Source: CAYLMG01 sp964493425 (lineage in GTDB: Bacteria; Planctomycetota; Phycisphaerae; Sedimentisphaerales; Anaerobacaceae). Taken from it: DNA of 64,000 nucleotides. Below are positions 26,507 through 35,759 of the stretch, one piece after another. How positions within the stretch are numbered: position 1 is the stretch's first letter; the number at the start of each line of letters is the position of its first letter. Under the pieces are notes generated by a model, which had not been told where the DNA came from, did not search any database, and worked only from the letters and a program-made list of their open reading frames with translations. The translations under genes and the position numbers were made by a program. The stretch is from assembly GCA_964493425.1 (NCBI GenBank), contig CAZBMW010000003.1, positions 107,372 to 171,371 on the forward strand, in the 5' to 3' direction.

Positions 26507-27997
26507 GTGACGGAAAAAGAAGAAAAAGAACTTCTTGAACAGTTTTTGGATAAACAAAAAAAAGGTCAGCTCACTGCTGCTGAAAGGTACAAAATACCAC
26601 CTCAGCAGATGCCGCAGCAGGCTCCTGCTGAAAGAGTGCTCAATGTGAATGAAGTGGCCATTGGTTATACTGAAACACAGGCCAGACTCGAGGCGATGCG
26701 ATGTCTGCAGTGTAAGAATGCACCCTGTATAAAGGGCTGCCCGGTGCAAATTAAAATAAAAGACTTCATAACAGCAACCGCGGAGGGCGATTGCAAAAAG
26801 GCTCTGAATATTATCAAAGAAAACTCTCTTCTGCCGGCTGTCTGCGGCAGAGTCTGCCCGCAGGAAACCCAGTGCCAGCAGGAATGTACCGTTGGTAAAA
26901 AGTTCAAGGATACAAACAAGGCTGTTTCAATAGGCAGGCTTGAAAGATTTGTTGCCGATAACGCTGAAACTGAGGATAGCGTTCCCGCTGTCGCTGCTCC
27001 TACTGGGATGAAGGTTGCTGTAATCGGTTCAGGACCGGGCAGTATCGTTGCCGCTACCGATACCAGAAGGGCAGGTCACGATGTTACGATATTTGAGGCC
27101 TTTCATAAGCTCGGCGGCGTGATGGTTTATGGAATACCAGAGTTCAGGCTGCCAAAATCTATTGTTCAGAAAGAGATTGATACTTTAATAAAAATGGGCG
27201 TAAAAATCATCCCCAACTTTGTTGTCGGCAAGACCAGAACCATCGAGCAGTTAATGAATCAGGATGGTTATGATGCCGTGTTTATAGGTGTGGGGGCGGG
27301 CCTGCCAAAATTTATGGATATTGAAGGCGAATCACTTGTCGGTGTGTACAGTGCGAATGAATACCTGACGCGTACTAATCTTATGAAGGCATATCAATTT
27401 GGTTCAGGTGCAGATACTCCAATTGCCCGCTCGAGAAAGGTTGCTGTTATCGGCGGCGGTAACGTGGCGCTGGATGCTGCCAGAGCCGCTCTAAGGATTG
27501 GTGCCGAAAAGGTATATCTGGTTTACCGAAGAGCCGAAGAGCAGATGCCTGCCAGGATAGAAGAAATCCAGCATGCCAAAGAGGAGGGCATAGAGTTTCA
27601 CCTGCTGCAAAGTCCTAAGCGGATTATCGGTGACGAAAACCTGCACGTAACTGCCATTGAAGCTCTTCGATATAAGCTCGGTGAACCTGACGAGAGCGGC
27701 CGGCGACGACCCATTGCCATAGAAGGCTCGGAGTTTCAAATCAAGGTTGATACTGTTATTGTAGCCATCGGAAGTATCGCCAATCCGTTGATTCGCAAGA
27801 CCACGCCGAATCTGGAATTCAACAAATGGGGAAATATAGTTGTCGATGAAAACTGCAAGACGTCAATGGAAGGCGTTTATGCCGGCGGAGATATAGTTAC
27901 AGGCTCGGCAACGGTAATTCTGGCGATGGGACAGGGCAGAATCGCCGCCGCCGCAATAAATGAATACCTCAAAAAAAAGAAAAAAGTTGAAAACTGA
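26507..27997 (+). CDS. nfnB: NfnB / glutamate-synthase-small-subunit-like flavoprotein
   Basis: The protein has N-terminal 4Fe-4S cysteine clusters (CLQCKNAPCIKGCPVQIKI and CGRVCPQETQCQQEC), then two dinucleotide-binding regions (AVIGSGPGSIVAATDTRRAG and VAVIGGGNVALDAARAALRI). GTG 26507, eight bases after AGGGA, is my chosen start; the TTG at 26459 would overlap nfnA. The first GxG motif has GPGS where GPAG is usual. As NfnB it bifurcates electrons from NADPH at an FAD. A homotetrameric glutamate synthase role is the alternative. Confidence 0.9.
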   Translation: MTEKEEKELLEQFLDKQKKGQLTAAERYKIPPQQMPQQAPAERVLNVNEVAIGYTETQARLEAMRCLQCKNAPCIKGCPVQIKIKDFITATAEGDCKKALNIIKENSLLPAVCGRVCPQETQCQQECTVGKKFKDTNKAVSIGRLERFVADNAETEDSVPAVAAPTGMKVAVIGSGPGSIVAATDTRRAGHDVTIFEAFHKLGGVMVYGIPEFRLPKSIVQKEIDTLIKMGVKIIPNFVVGKTRTIEQLMNQDGYDAVFIGVGAGLPKFMDIEGESLVGVYSANEYLTRTNLMKAYQFGSGADTPIARSRKVAVIGGGNVALDAARAALRIGAEKVYLVYRRAEEQMPARIEEIQHAKEEGIEFHLLQSPKRIIGDENLHVTAIEALRYKLGEPDESGRRRPIAIEGSEFQIKVDTVIVAIGSIANPLIRKTTPNLEFNKWGNIVVDENCKTSMEGVYAGGDIVTGSATVILAMGQGRIAAAAINEYLKKKKKVEN

Positions 27998-28061
27998 AAA
28001 TTGCTTTTTAACCTCGTTTCTTCCGGTTATTTTTCCGGCCTTTCGAGATTCTATATTACAT

Positions 28062-28090
28062 TTGACAAGTCAAAGTTTCTGCTGTAATAT
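28062..28090 (+). promoter_or_regulatory. Strong promoter for the DUF1015-aminotransferase pair
   Basis: TTGACA at 28062-28067 and TAATAT at 28085-28090 with a 17-base spacer, about 50 bases before ATG 28143. Confidence 0.7.
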
Positions 28091-28142
28091 CCCGATTTTC
28101 ACAAAACGGTGATGATTGCTCGAAGCACTGGATGCTAAGCTT

Positions 28143-29453
28143 ATGGAAATAAAATCCTTCAGGGCATTTAGGTTTAATCCTGCTGTCGTAGGCAGCGCCG
28201 GTGATTGTATTGCTCCGCCTTATGATGTTATCGACGCCAGCCTGCAGGAAAAACTCTATCAAAAAAATGAATATAATATTGTGAGAATAATCAGAGGCAA
28301 AACAAAAGACTCTGATAATGAAAATGAAAATCAATATACGCGGGCGGCAGATTACCTTAACGAATGGATTGCAAAAGATGCGCTAAAACAGGATAGTGCC
28401 GAATCCATTTACGCCTATGTACAGGATTTTGAGGTTGCAGGCAGAGCCTTTCAGCGAGGCGCCTTCATTTCTCTAGGTAAACTTGAAGAATACGGCGGCA
28501 GTGTAAAGGCGCATGAGAACACCCTGAGCGGCCCGAAGGCAGACCGGCTCAATCTTCAAAGAGCAACAGCAGTGCAGTTCGGTCTGATTTTTATGCTCTA
28601 TGAAGACCCTGAAAAAATCGCCGACGAAATCATCAAAAAAGCTGTTAACTCCGATGCTTTGATTGGTTTTACTGATGAGGACAATGTCACGCACAGGCTC
28701 TTCGCTATTACCGACAGCGGCGACATCGAACAGATTCACAAAATGATGAAAGATAAAGGTTGTGTTATCGCCGATGGCCATCATCGCTACGCAACCTCGC
28801 TGAACTACTATAAAGAGACAAAAAATCCCAACGCAGCTTATCAGATAATGGCCTTTGCAAACACCCTTAACGAGGGGATGGTTGTGCTGGCCACTCATAG
28901 ACTTGTTTACGGCCTAAACAATTTCAGTACAGAAACTTTACTTGAGGGCTTGAAGAAAAATTTTGACATTACGGAATACAGGTTCGATTCCGAAAACAAC
29001 AAGCAGCGGGCCAAAGACAAGATGCTCGAACAAATGAAGGCAGAATCCGCTAAAGACAAAAATGCCTATGGAATCTATACAGCCGACGATACCTTCGGGG
29101 TAGCTGTATTAAAGAAAAGCTCGGTAATGGATACTGCTGTGCCTGAAAAAAGCAAGCCTTACCGGCGGCTTGAGGTCTCGGTGCTTCACAAGCTGATACT
29201 GGAAGATTTGCTTGGCATCGGTGAAAAACAGCTGGCTGCAAAAAGCAATCTTGAATACGTAAAGGATACCCCTAACGCTGTTGATGAAACTATCGCAAAG
29301 GTCGATGCCGGCCGGATACAGGCCGCGTTTTTCACGAATCCTGAGAAGATGAGAATGATAAGGCAGGTTGCCGACGCTGGCGAAAAAATGCCGCAGAAAT
29401 CAACTTTCTTTTTCCCGAAAATTTATACGGGTATGACTATTTATAAAATGTAG
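28143..29453 (+). CDS. DUF1015 family protein
   Basis: The frame opens at TTG 28116, but the family starts MEIKSFRAFRFNP, so ATG 28143 (436 residues) is preferred. Family blocks are APPYDVID, YNIVRIIRGK, FIMLYEDPEK-like acidic stretches and the central ADGHHRYATSLNYY. DUF1015 genes often lie beside serine-pathway genes in anaerobes; here a class-V aminotransferase follows after 22 bases. The conserved DGHHRY suggests an enzyme, probably a kinase-like or phosphate-handling one, but the reaction is not established. Confidence 0.88.
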   Translation: MEIKSFRAFRFNPAVVGSAGDCIAPPYDVIDASLQEKLYQKNEYNIVRIIRGKTKDSDNENENQYTRAADYLNEWIAKDALKQDSAESIYAYVQDFEVAGRAFQRGAFISLGKLEEYGGSVKAHENTLSGPKADRLNLQRATAVQFGLIFMLYEDPEKIADEIIKKAVNSDALIGFTDEDNVTHRLFAITDSGDIEQIHKMMKDKGCVIADGHHRYATSLNYYKETKNPNAAYQIMAFANTLNEGMVVLATHRLVYGLNNFSTETLLEGLKKNFDITEYRFDSENNKQRAKDKMLEQMKAESAKDKNAYGIYTADDTFGVAVLKKSSVMDTAVPEKSKPYRRLEVSVLHKLILEDLLGIGEKQLAAKSNLEYVKDTPNAVDETIAKVDAGRIQAAFFTNPEKMRMIRQVADAGEKMPQKSTFFFPKIYTGMTIYKM

Positions 29454-29475
29454 CTTTTTTGACAGGAGAAGAATA

Positions 29476-30564
29476 ATGGTTGACTGGAAAAATCCGCCAC
29501 GGCTGTTCATTCCCGGCCCTGTACACGTGGTCGATGACGTCTTGAAACAGCTTGCAAGACCTACCCTTGGACATCGGCTCAAGGAGTATGGCCAGCTTCA
29601 TTCGGAAACAATCGAAATGCTCAAAAAGATTTTGTTTACTGAGCAAAATGTGTTTTTATCAACGTCCTCGGCATCAGGGATTTGGGAAGCTGCCATTCGC
29701 AACTGTGTAGCGACTGATGAAACTGTTCTGGCAACAGGCTGTGGCGCCTTTAGCGAAAAATGGGCAACCGTTATTGAAAGCTGCGGCAGAAACGTCGATA
29801 CCCTGAATGTCGAGTGGGGCAAAGCGGTCACTGCCGAGCTTATCGATGAAAAGCTTGCAACCGGCAAATATGCGGCCGTTACCCTTGTACACAACGAGAC
29901 GAGTACCGGCCTGATGAATCCCGTCGAAGAAATAAGTAAAATGATGAAACAGAAATATCCCGATGTTCTGGTATTTGTCGATTCGGTCAGCGGAATGATA
30001 GGTTTGTCTTTGAAGTTTGATAAATTAGGCTGGGACGTCGCATTTGCATCCGTACAAAAGGCCTTTGCAATCCCGCCGGGATTCGCCGTTGCAGCGGTCA
30101 GCAACAGAGCGCTTGAGAAAAGCAAAAACGTCCCTAACCGCGGCTACTATTTCGATTTCGTAAAATGGGCTAAGATGAACGAAAAAAACCAGACGCTCGT
30201 GACACCGAGCATTCCTCATATAATGGCTTTGAATTATCAGTGCAAGAAACTGCTCGCCGAAGGTATGGAAAATGTATGGGCCCGCCATAAAAAAATGGCT
30301 GACTTCGTCAGGAGCTGGGCAAAGGAGAAGTTCAAGTTGTTCTGCGAGGAAAAGTATGCCTCGAATACTCTTACGGCGATTAAGAATACACGAGGCATCA
30401 ACGTCGCTGAAACAATAAAGGCAATTCAGGAAAAGCACAACACGGTTTTCGGCAATGGTTACGGCAAGCTGAAAGAGGAGACCTTCAGAATCGCTCATAT
30501 GGGCGATATTACAATTGATGACGTCAAAGAGCTGACCAGCTGGATAGATGAAGAAATCGTATAA
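29476..30564 (+). CDS. Class-V aminotransferase (SerC / alanine-glyoxylate type)
   Basis: The 362-residue fold-type-I PLP enzyme has RLFIPGPVHV at the N-terminus, the Asp of VFVDSVSGMIG (ring nitrogen) and SVQKAFAIPPGF with the PLP lysine. It resembles archaeal-type phosphoserine aminotransferases and alanine-glyoxylate aminotransferases; the DUF1015 partner leans toward serine synthesis. AGGAGAAG precedes ATG 29476, and a terminator follows the stop. Confidence 0.88.
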   Translation: MVDWKNPPRLFIPGPVHVVDDVLKQLARPTLGHRLKEYGQLHSETIEMLKKILFTEQNVFLSTSSASGIWEAAIRNCVATDETVLATGCGAFSEKWATVIESCGRNVDTLNVEWGKAVTAELIDEKLATGKYAAVTLVHNETSTGLMNPVEEISKMMKQKYPDVLVFVDSVSGMIGLSLKFDKLGWDVAFASVQKAFAIPPGFAVAAVSNRALEKSKNVPNRGYYFDFVKWAKMNEKNQTLVTPSIPHIMALNYQCKKLLAEGMENVWARHKKMADFVRSWAKEKFKLFCEEKYASNTLTAIKNTRGINVAETIKAIQEKHNTVFGNGYGKLKEETFRIAHMGDITIDDVKELTSWIDEEIV

Positions 30565-30586
30565 GAAAACTCACGGCTTACGAATC

Positions 30587-30616
30587 AAAAGCCTCCGGAA
30601 AGCCGGGGGCTTTTTT
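30587..30616. terminator. Bidirectional terminator between convergent genes
   Basis: AAAAGCCTCCGG (30587-30598) pairs with CCGGGGGCTTTT (30603-30614), with one G-T pair and an AAAG loop, and T's follow. It serves the aminotransferase gene and, on the other strand, the sulfatase gene ending at 30628. Confidence 0.85.
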
Positions 30617-30627
30617 ATTTATAGGCC

Positions 30628-32742
30628 TTAATTATTTACTCTCAGCTTAGCTTTTCTTCTGAATAAGTATGACAGAAACAGAACGACAAACGGGACTGTC
30701 AGTATTATAGGTACTACTGATATATACAATGCTTGAATGTAGTTTTTTTGTCGTTTGACGCCGGATTTATAAAAGGCATCGCAGACTCTTTTTTTCCATT
30801 TACAGAGCCATTTATCGAAAAGCAATACCTGGCCTTTTTGCTGCTGTCTTATTTTAAAGATGGAATTTTTTCGCCAGTTTATAAGCTCGTCGGCAATCTT
30901 TTTGTTTTGTTTCTCAGGCAGTTCGTAAGGATTTAGCTCCATTGGGTCTTCTGCGAGGTCAAATACACGTACCTTTTCGTCAACGGGATTATATGCGAAT
31001 TTTTTGCCGTTTTGGACAAAGCCGCAAGGCCCCTGCAGCATCCAGCAGGCAAAATACACCTTTCTGTCGTTAACAGATTTACCGAGGATATTTTGTCCTT
31101 CAAATGGTCCTTTTTCGACATCGAAACCAAGCAGTGATAGTATCGTTGGAGTAAAATCGATTGAGCTTGCGGGCTCTTGAATTATGGTATTCGGCTCAAT
31201 CAGAGAAGGTGCACGCATTACCCAGACAACCCTTAATGCTTCCTCGAAAGCAACCCGCTCATGAACAAGAGAGCCGTGTTCACCAAACGCCTCACCATGG
31301 TCGCCGATTACACAAAAAATTGTGTTATCATAAAGGTTCAATTTTCTCAATTCCTCGTCGAGAGCCTTTATGAATAAATCGGTATATTTTATTGTCTGTT
31401 TGTATTTGTCGGTAAGCTGTCCCTGGGCTTTACCATACCATTTCGGCAGGTCATACGGGTCATGTGTGACTGAACACATCAGGGTCAGAATGAAGGGCTT
31501 GTCATCTTCTCTAATCCACTCGGTAATCGGCTTGAGCAGGGCAAATTCATCGCTGCCGAGATAGCCGATATAAGTATTGGGGTCGTCAAGGTCGTCCCTT
31601 GCAAAAAACTTATCGAAGCCGAGATTGTGCACCAACGCGGGACGGGCTTCGAAATCACCTTTGGGCGACTGGAAAAAAGCTGTGCGATAGTTCCGTTTTG
31701 TTTTCAAAATCATCGGCAGAGAAACATAAGGCTTGGTAACAGGTACAGCCTCCGAAAGGTCCATTGACGCGGACGGAAAAAAGCCTGTCAAAATACCGAA
31801 AAGGGCTTTGGTGGTGTGCGTCAGCGAAGTCCGCATGCTGTCAAAGCATAAACCCTGTTGCGCAATTTGGCTTATATAGGGCGTCAGGTCGTCCTGCTTA
31901 TTATAAAGAGATGTGTATTTGTATTGAATGCCTTCAAGGACAACAACAACAACGTTATAGTTACGGGCAGGCGTATCAGGCAGAGAAGCTATGTTTACCT
32001 CGTCGTTGAATGGAATAATTTTATTTAGGTTTTTAAGGTCGTCCCGGGTCAGCCTGTGGCTTTTGTTCCAAAGGCAAGTTACGGCTTTTAGTTGTGCATT
32101 ATAACGCATTCCGACGGCAGCAGCCGGTACAGAGCCTCGTTTGATATCAAAGAGCTTGGCGATAAGAGCGATAAGAATTATAGTTAATAGGACGGCAGTG
32201 TTTCTAAAAAATTTTGCCTTATCGATTTTCGGAAGGAGCGGTTTTGCCTGGACATGGAAAAAAAAAGTAAGAGCAGCGGCGCTGGGCACGAAGATTAAAA
32301 TCGAAGGCAGCGGCATTCTTATAATATTAACACCGACCATTGAAAAACCGTCCGCAGGGTCCCTGAATAATGGTAGAAGGTTCATCGGCAAAATCTGTAC
32401 GCCGTTTCTTATCAGCCAGCAGGCGTTAATAACCGACCAGGTGCAGACAAGCGCGGCGGCAAATGTGACTACACGAAAGACATTTTTTCGGGGCCAGCGA
32501 AAGTAGATGGTAGAAAGAACCACTTCAACACCGAGCAGTACAGCAATATCAGTTAAAATCCATTTTGGATAGTATGAAATAATGGAGTTCCGACAGGCAT
32601 GAAAGAACTTTACAGTAATTGTGCAGAACAGGGCGCCAAAAACGATAAAGCTATAGGCCCGGCACTTTAAATAGTCAAACCACCGCCGGATTAAACCTGC
32701 TGATTCGACTTTACTATCAGGTTTCTCTGCGCTTCTGTCCAC
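30628..32742 (-). CDS. Membrane-anchored sulfatase / phosphoglycerol-transferase-like protein
   Basis: The 704-residue protein has about five N-terminal membrane helices (to residue about 205), an extracytoplasmic alkaline-phosphatase-fold domain, and a last helix near residue 685 (SVVPIILTVPFVVLFLSYLF). Sulfatase-fold motifs are VVVVLEGIQ, DDLTPYISQIAQQG, the probable nucleophile region MRTSLTHTTKALFGILTG, and CVIGDHGEAFGEHG. A Thr nucleophile without CxPxR fits LtaS/OpgB-type transferases better than true sulfatases. It starts with GTG 32742. Confidence 0.88.
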   Translation of the reverse strand: MDRSAEKPDSKVESAGLIRRWFDYLKCRAYSFIVFGALFCTITVKFFHACRNSIISYYPKWILTDIAVLLGVEVVLSTIYFRWPRKNVFRVVTFAAALVCTWSVINACWLIRNGVQILPMNLLPLFRDPADGFSMVGVNIIRMPLPSILIFVPSAAALTFFFHVQAKPLLPKIDKAKFFRNTAVLLTIILIALIAKLFDIKRGSVPAAAVGMRYNAQLKAVTCLWNKSHRLTRDDLKNLNKIIPFNDEVNIASLPDTPARNYNVVVVVLEGIQYKYTSLYNKQDDLTPYISQIAQQGLCFDSMRTSLTHTTKALFGILTGFFPSASMDLSEAVPVTKPYVSLPMILKTKRNYRTAFFQSPKGDFEARPALVHNLGFDKFFARDDLDDPNTYIGYLGSDEFALLKPITEWIREDDKPFILTLMCSVTHDPYDLPKWYGKAQGQLTDKYKQTIKYTDLFIKALDEELRKLNLYDNTIFCVIGDHGEAFGEHGSLVHERVAFEEALRVVWVMRAPSLIEPNTIIQEPASSIDFTPTILSLLGFDVEKGPFEGQNILGKSVNDRKVYFACWMLQGPCGFVQNGKKFAYNPVDEKVRVFDLAEDPMELNPYELPEKQNKKIADELINWRKNSIFKIRQQQKGQVLLFDKWLCKWKKRVCDAFYKSGVKRQKNYIQALYISVVPIILTVPFVVLFLSYLFRRKAKLRVNN

Positions 32743-32809
32743 ATCTCACCAGGATACGAAAATTGCCCTGAAATAACAAGCAGGGTTTCTATGACGTCAG
32801 GGCAACAAA

Positions 32810-33862
32810 TTATAAGTTCAAATTCTTAAGTATTCCCTCGAGGGAAATTTGTGCATAGCAAATAGAAGTATCTGCTGCACCGTAATATATATTTAATCTG
32901 CCAGCCTCAGGAAACAAGCCGCAGCAGAACACAACGTTTCCGAAGAATCCAGCTTGCTCGTACTCGGCCTCCGGCTCGAAAATCGGCTTTTCGCTTCTTG
33001 CTAAAATCTTCCACGGCTGCCTGTCGTCAAGAAGCACTGCACCGAGACAATAGCGGTTGTTCCGGTCCGCTCCGTGATATATTTCGAGCCATCCTTCATC
33101 GGTACGGATGGGAACAGCACCGGTACCGATTTTCGCTTCGTCCCAGCTATCCGGCGTCGTGCCCATTAGGTAGCGATGATTGCCCCAGTGAATCAAATCA
33201 GGCGACTCAGCAATCCACAATTCATTTTTCCCGAATAACGGCGAAGCCGGCCGATGCAGGGCATAAAATTTTTCGTTTATCTTCTCAGGAAAAATAGCTA
33301 CATCCTTATTTTCCGGACAAAATACTATTCCGTGACGTTTAAAGTCCTTGAAATCTTCGGTAGATGCTAAAGAAGTTGTTACACCGTACCTGCTGACAGC
33401 CACATAAGTTATATAGAACCTGCCGTCAATCGCTGTTATTCGAGCATCTTCGAGACCGAAGCTCTCGTATTCATTAGTCGCAAAAATTGAAGGTTTATTG
33501 CAAATTTCGAAGTTTTTTCCATCCTTGCTTTTTGCGACCCTAAAATGCGAAAGCGATGTCAGGTACGTTCCTTCAGCTGTTTTTACCAATCGCGGGTCGG
33601 AAAAATCGATACTCGCGTCATCCTTGCGAAATTTAATCACATCGACAGCTCTTTTTTTGATATCATAATACGGCGACAAAACGACATTCGCTTCGGTGCT
33701 GATAGGCCGTTCTGCTACCCTTGCCAGCAGTATTATTTCGTCGGCGCATCGTGTAACCGCCGGGTTGAATACGCCGGTAACCTCGAAATCTTCTCTCGAC
33801 GGCTTGATTTCATCCGGTCTTATTACGGGATTATTTTCGTAACGCCATACCTGCAATGACAA
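32810..33862 (-). CDS. GH130-family glycoside phosphorylase/hydrolase
   Basis: The 350-residue five-bladed beta-propeller protein matches GH130: YESFGLEDARITAIDGRFYI carries the catalytic Asp region, then KDVAIFPEKINEKFYALHRP, WDEAKIGTGAVPIRTDEGWL and IYHGAD. GH130 enzymes phosphorolyse or hydrolyse beta-mannosides. The propeller is complete. The start is TTG 33862 or 33856, close to AAAGGGAG. It lies 67 bases upstream of the sulfatase gene on the same strand. Confidence 0.92.
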   Translation of the reverse strand: MSLQVWRYENNPVIRPDEIKPSREDFEVTGVFNPAVTRCADEIILLARVAERPISTEANVVLSPYYDIKKRAVDVIKFRKDDASIDFSDPRLVKTAEGTYLTSLSHFRVAKSKDGKNFEICNKPSIFATNEYESFGLEDARITAIDGRFYITYVAVSRYGVTTSLASTEDFKDFKRHGIVFCPENKDVAIFPEKINEKFYALHRPASPLFGKNELWIAESPDLIHWGNHRYLMGTTPDSWDEAKIGTGAVPIRTDEGWLEIYHGADRNNRYCLGAVLLDDRQPWKILARSEKPIFEPEAEYEQAGFFGNVVFCCGLFPEAGRLNIYYGAADTSICYAQISLEGILKNLNL

Positions 33863-34043
33863 ACTCCCTTTACACAGAATCGTTTTATTGACGTTTAATG
33901 GTTCAGGCGTGTGTAATATATCCGTCCGCAGTCAATCTCGCAAGAACAAGTTTCACTGAGGGTATACCCTTATATTTGCTGTATCTTACGTATTTGAATT
34001 TGTGAATCGTAAAGGTAGAATGAGGGCTTGTCCGATACTAATA

Positions 34044-34072
34044 TTGACTAAAGGGAAAAATTTTACTATTAT
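34044..34072 (+). promoter_or_regulatory. Promoter of tRNA-Thr
   Basis: TTGACT at 34044-34049 and TATTAT at 34067-34072 with a 17-base spacer, ending 10 bases before the tRNA. Confidence 0.75.
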
Positions 34073-34082
34073 TTTTCTGTTT

Positions 34083-34154
34083 GCCAACGTAGCTCAATGG
34101 TAGAGCTCTGGTTTTGTAAACCAGTGGTTGTCGGTTCGAATCCGACCGTTGGCT
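34083..34154 (+). tRNA. tRNA-Thr (TGT)
   Basis: A 72-base cloverleaf. GCCAACG pairs with CGTTGGC in the acceptor. The anticodon stem CTGGT/ACCAG closes TTTGTAA with anticodon TGT, and the T-loop GGTTCGAATCC is standard. The discriminator is T and CCA is not encoded. Confidence 0.96.
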
Positions 34155-34206
34155 TTTGTCTTTTTGGGTTTTTAATTATAGATGAGGGGGGCAGGACAGG
34201 CTCATT

Positions 34207-35082
34207 TTAGAATACAATCGCGGCGTAGCCTACGCTTTCGGCGCTTGACGTATTCATCTTTTCAAGCATAACATCTCTGCTGTTCGTTTGAGCGAGCAGC
34301 ACACCTTTTTTTCTGCCGAGCTTCTTTGCAGCAGCAACCGCCGCTGCCGCTGCTCCCGGCCCGCAGGCGTTGCAGTTCTCCGCAGCACTGCTAAGCATTT
34401 CCTGCGGCTCGAGCTTCAATGCCAAATCAACGAACTGTCTGTCATTAACCTCACTTGCCCATTCGATGGCATTTTTGCCGACCCCCATCGGCGTAAAGCC
34501 GTAACGAGGCCCGTAATGAGTTAAATCAGTCGAACCAATGCAGACAATTACTCTTTCGGTGTCTTTACTGATAACCTCACCCACAGCTTCACCCAGCGCA
34601 ACTGCCTGACTGCCCGGAGGAACAAGTATGGGAACGAGCTTTGCGCCGGCGAACAAGTACTGTATGAACGGCACCTGCACCTCGATGCTGTGCTCGCCAC
34701 GATGTGCGTCAGGGCCGCTCTCAGCTATGCCGCTGTCAATCACAGCATCCGCAAATTGCTCATCAATAAATATCTCGCCGATGGGCGTCAGCCAGCAGCC
34801 CCTGTCGTAAACTGCAGGCTTGTTCCCGAAGAAGCTGTGAGCGGCTCCGAATATCACGAATGTGTGGACCTTGTTGTTTTGCACTTTTATCGCGGAAAAA
34901 ACCAGCGCTGCCAGGCTGCCGCTGAAGAACCAGCCTGCGTGGGGGACAATGCCGGCCGCTATTGTATCTGGCAAAGTCTCGCTCGATGCCCTTTCGTTCA
35001 GATACTGGTTAATTTCATTGATACAACTGTCATTTTGAGCCGGATAAAACTGACCTGCAACAATAGGCTTTCTGCATTGCAT
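34207..35082 (-). CDS. amrB: MEMO1-family protein (AmmeMemoRadiSam system protein B)
   Basis: The 291-residue protein has the MEMO fold related to LigB dioxygenases: RKPIVAGQFYPAQ, IVPHAGWFFSGSLAALVFSA, HSIEVQVPFIQYLF, and CIGSTDLTHYGPRYGF. ATG 35082 has AGGGG eight bases upstream; GTG 35091 is the alternative. In the AmmeMemoRadiSam system it accompanies a radical-SAM and an AMMECR1 protein, neither of which is in the window. It is divergent from purE. Confidence 0.92.
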   Translation of the reverse strand: MQCRKPIVAGQFYPAQNDSCINEINQYLNERASSETLPDTIAAGIVPHAGWFFSGSLAALVFSAIKVQNNKVHTFVIFGAAHSFFGNKPAVYDRGCWLTPIGEIFIDEQFADAVIDSGIAESGPDAHRGEHSIEVQVPFIQYLFAGAKLVPILVPPGSQAVALGEAVGEVISKDTERVIVCIGSTDLTHYGPRYGFTPMGVGKNAIEWASEVNDRQFVDLALKLEPQEMLSSAAENCNACGPGAAAAAVAAAKKLGRKKGVLLAQTNSRDVMLEKMNTSSAESVGYAAIVF

Positions 35083-35098
35083 TTCAGGCACCCCTTAC

Positions 35099-35126
35099 TT
35101 GCAGATGTCCGCCGAAGCGTTATAAT
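35099..35126 (+). promoter_or_regulatory. Promoter of purE
   Basis: TTGCAG at 35099-35104 and TATAAT at 35121-35126 with a 16-base spacer, 50 bases before ATG 35176. Confidence 0.55.
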
Positions 35127-35175
35127 ATATATCTTAAAAATTTTATTAAATTGTATTCTGAAAAGCGAGAAAAAA

Positions 35176-35685
35176 ATGGCTGCTAACAAGCAAAATAAAG
35201 TTGCTGTTGTGATGGGCTCTGATAGCGATATGGCTGTAATGCAGGGCTGCGTTGACCAGCTCGCCGATTTCGGCTTGGAACCGACTATCCGGATAATTTC
35301 GGCACACAGAACACCCCAAATAGCCGCAGAATTCGCGCAAACGGCTGCAAACAGCGGCATAAAGGTTATAATCGCTGCTGCAGGTATGGCCGCTCATCTC
35401 GCAGGTGCACTGGCTGCGAAAACCACACTGCCCGTAATCGGCGTGCCCCTGATTTCGAGTTCAGGCCTTGAAGGAATCGACGCCTTTTTGAGCACTGTGC
35501 AGATGCCGCCGGGCGTGCCAGTTGCCACGGTAGCCATCGGAAAAGCCGGTGCGAAAAACGCTGCAATCCTCGCCGCCCAAATCCTCGCATTGTCGGACGA
35601 AAATCTTGCCCGAAAATTGGCGGATTTCAAAAGTGAGCAGGAACAAAAGGTGATTGAGAAAGACTCATCGCTGAAGAACGAATGA
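35176..35685 (+). CDS. purE: N5-carboxyaminoimidazole ribonucleotide mutase
   Basis: PurE moves the carboxyl group from N5 to C4 of CAIR in purine synthesis. A longer frame extends upstream, but ATG 35176 gives a standard 169-residue chain beginning KVAVVMGSDSDMAVM. The active-site blocks ISAHRTPQ and AAGMAAHLAGALAAKTTLPV are intact. purK is not adjacent, as is common when PurE acts alone (class II), but the class is not decided here. Confidence 0.96.
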   Translation: MAANKQNKVAVVMGSDSDMAVMQGCVDQLADFGLEPTIRIISAHRTPQIAAEFAQTAANSGIKVIIAAAGMAAHLAGALAAKTTLPVIGVPLISSSGLEGIDAFLSTVQMPPGVPVATVAIGKAGAKNAAILAAQILALSDENLARKLADFKSEQEQKVIEKDSSLKNE

Positions 35686-35759
35686 AGCTTTAAGTGGAAT
35701 CCCGATACCTGGCTAAGGCGCAATTGACTCTGTAGCAATTAAAGTGTAAACTTGAATCT

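Noticed and set aside
34690..35175. N-terminal extension of PurE
   Set aside because: It overlaps the MEMO gene on the opposite strand, and the family starts at ATG 35176.
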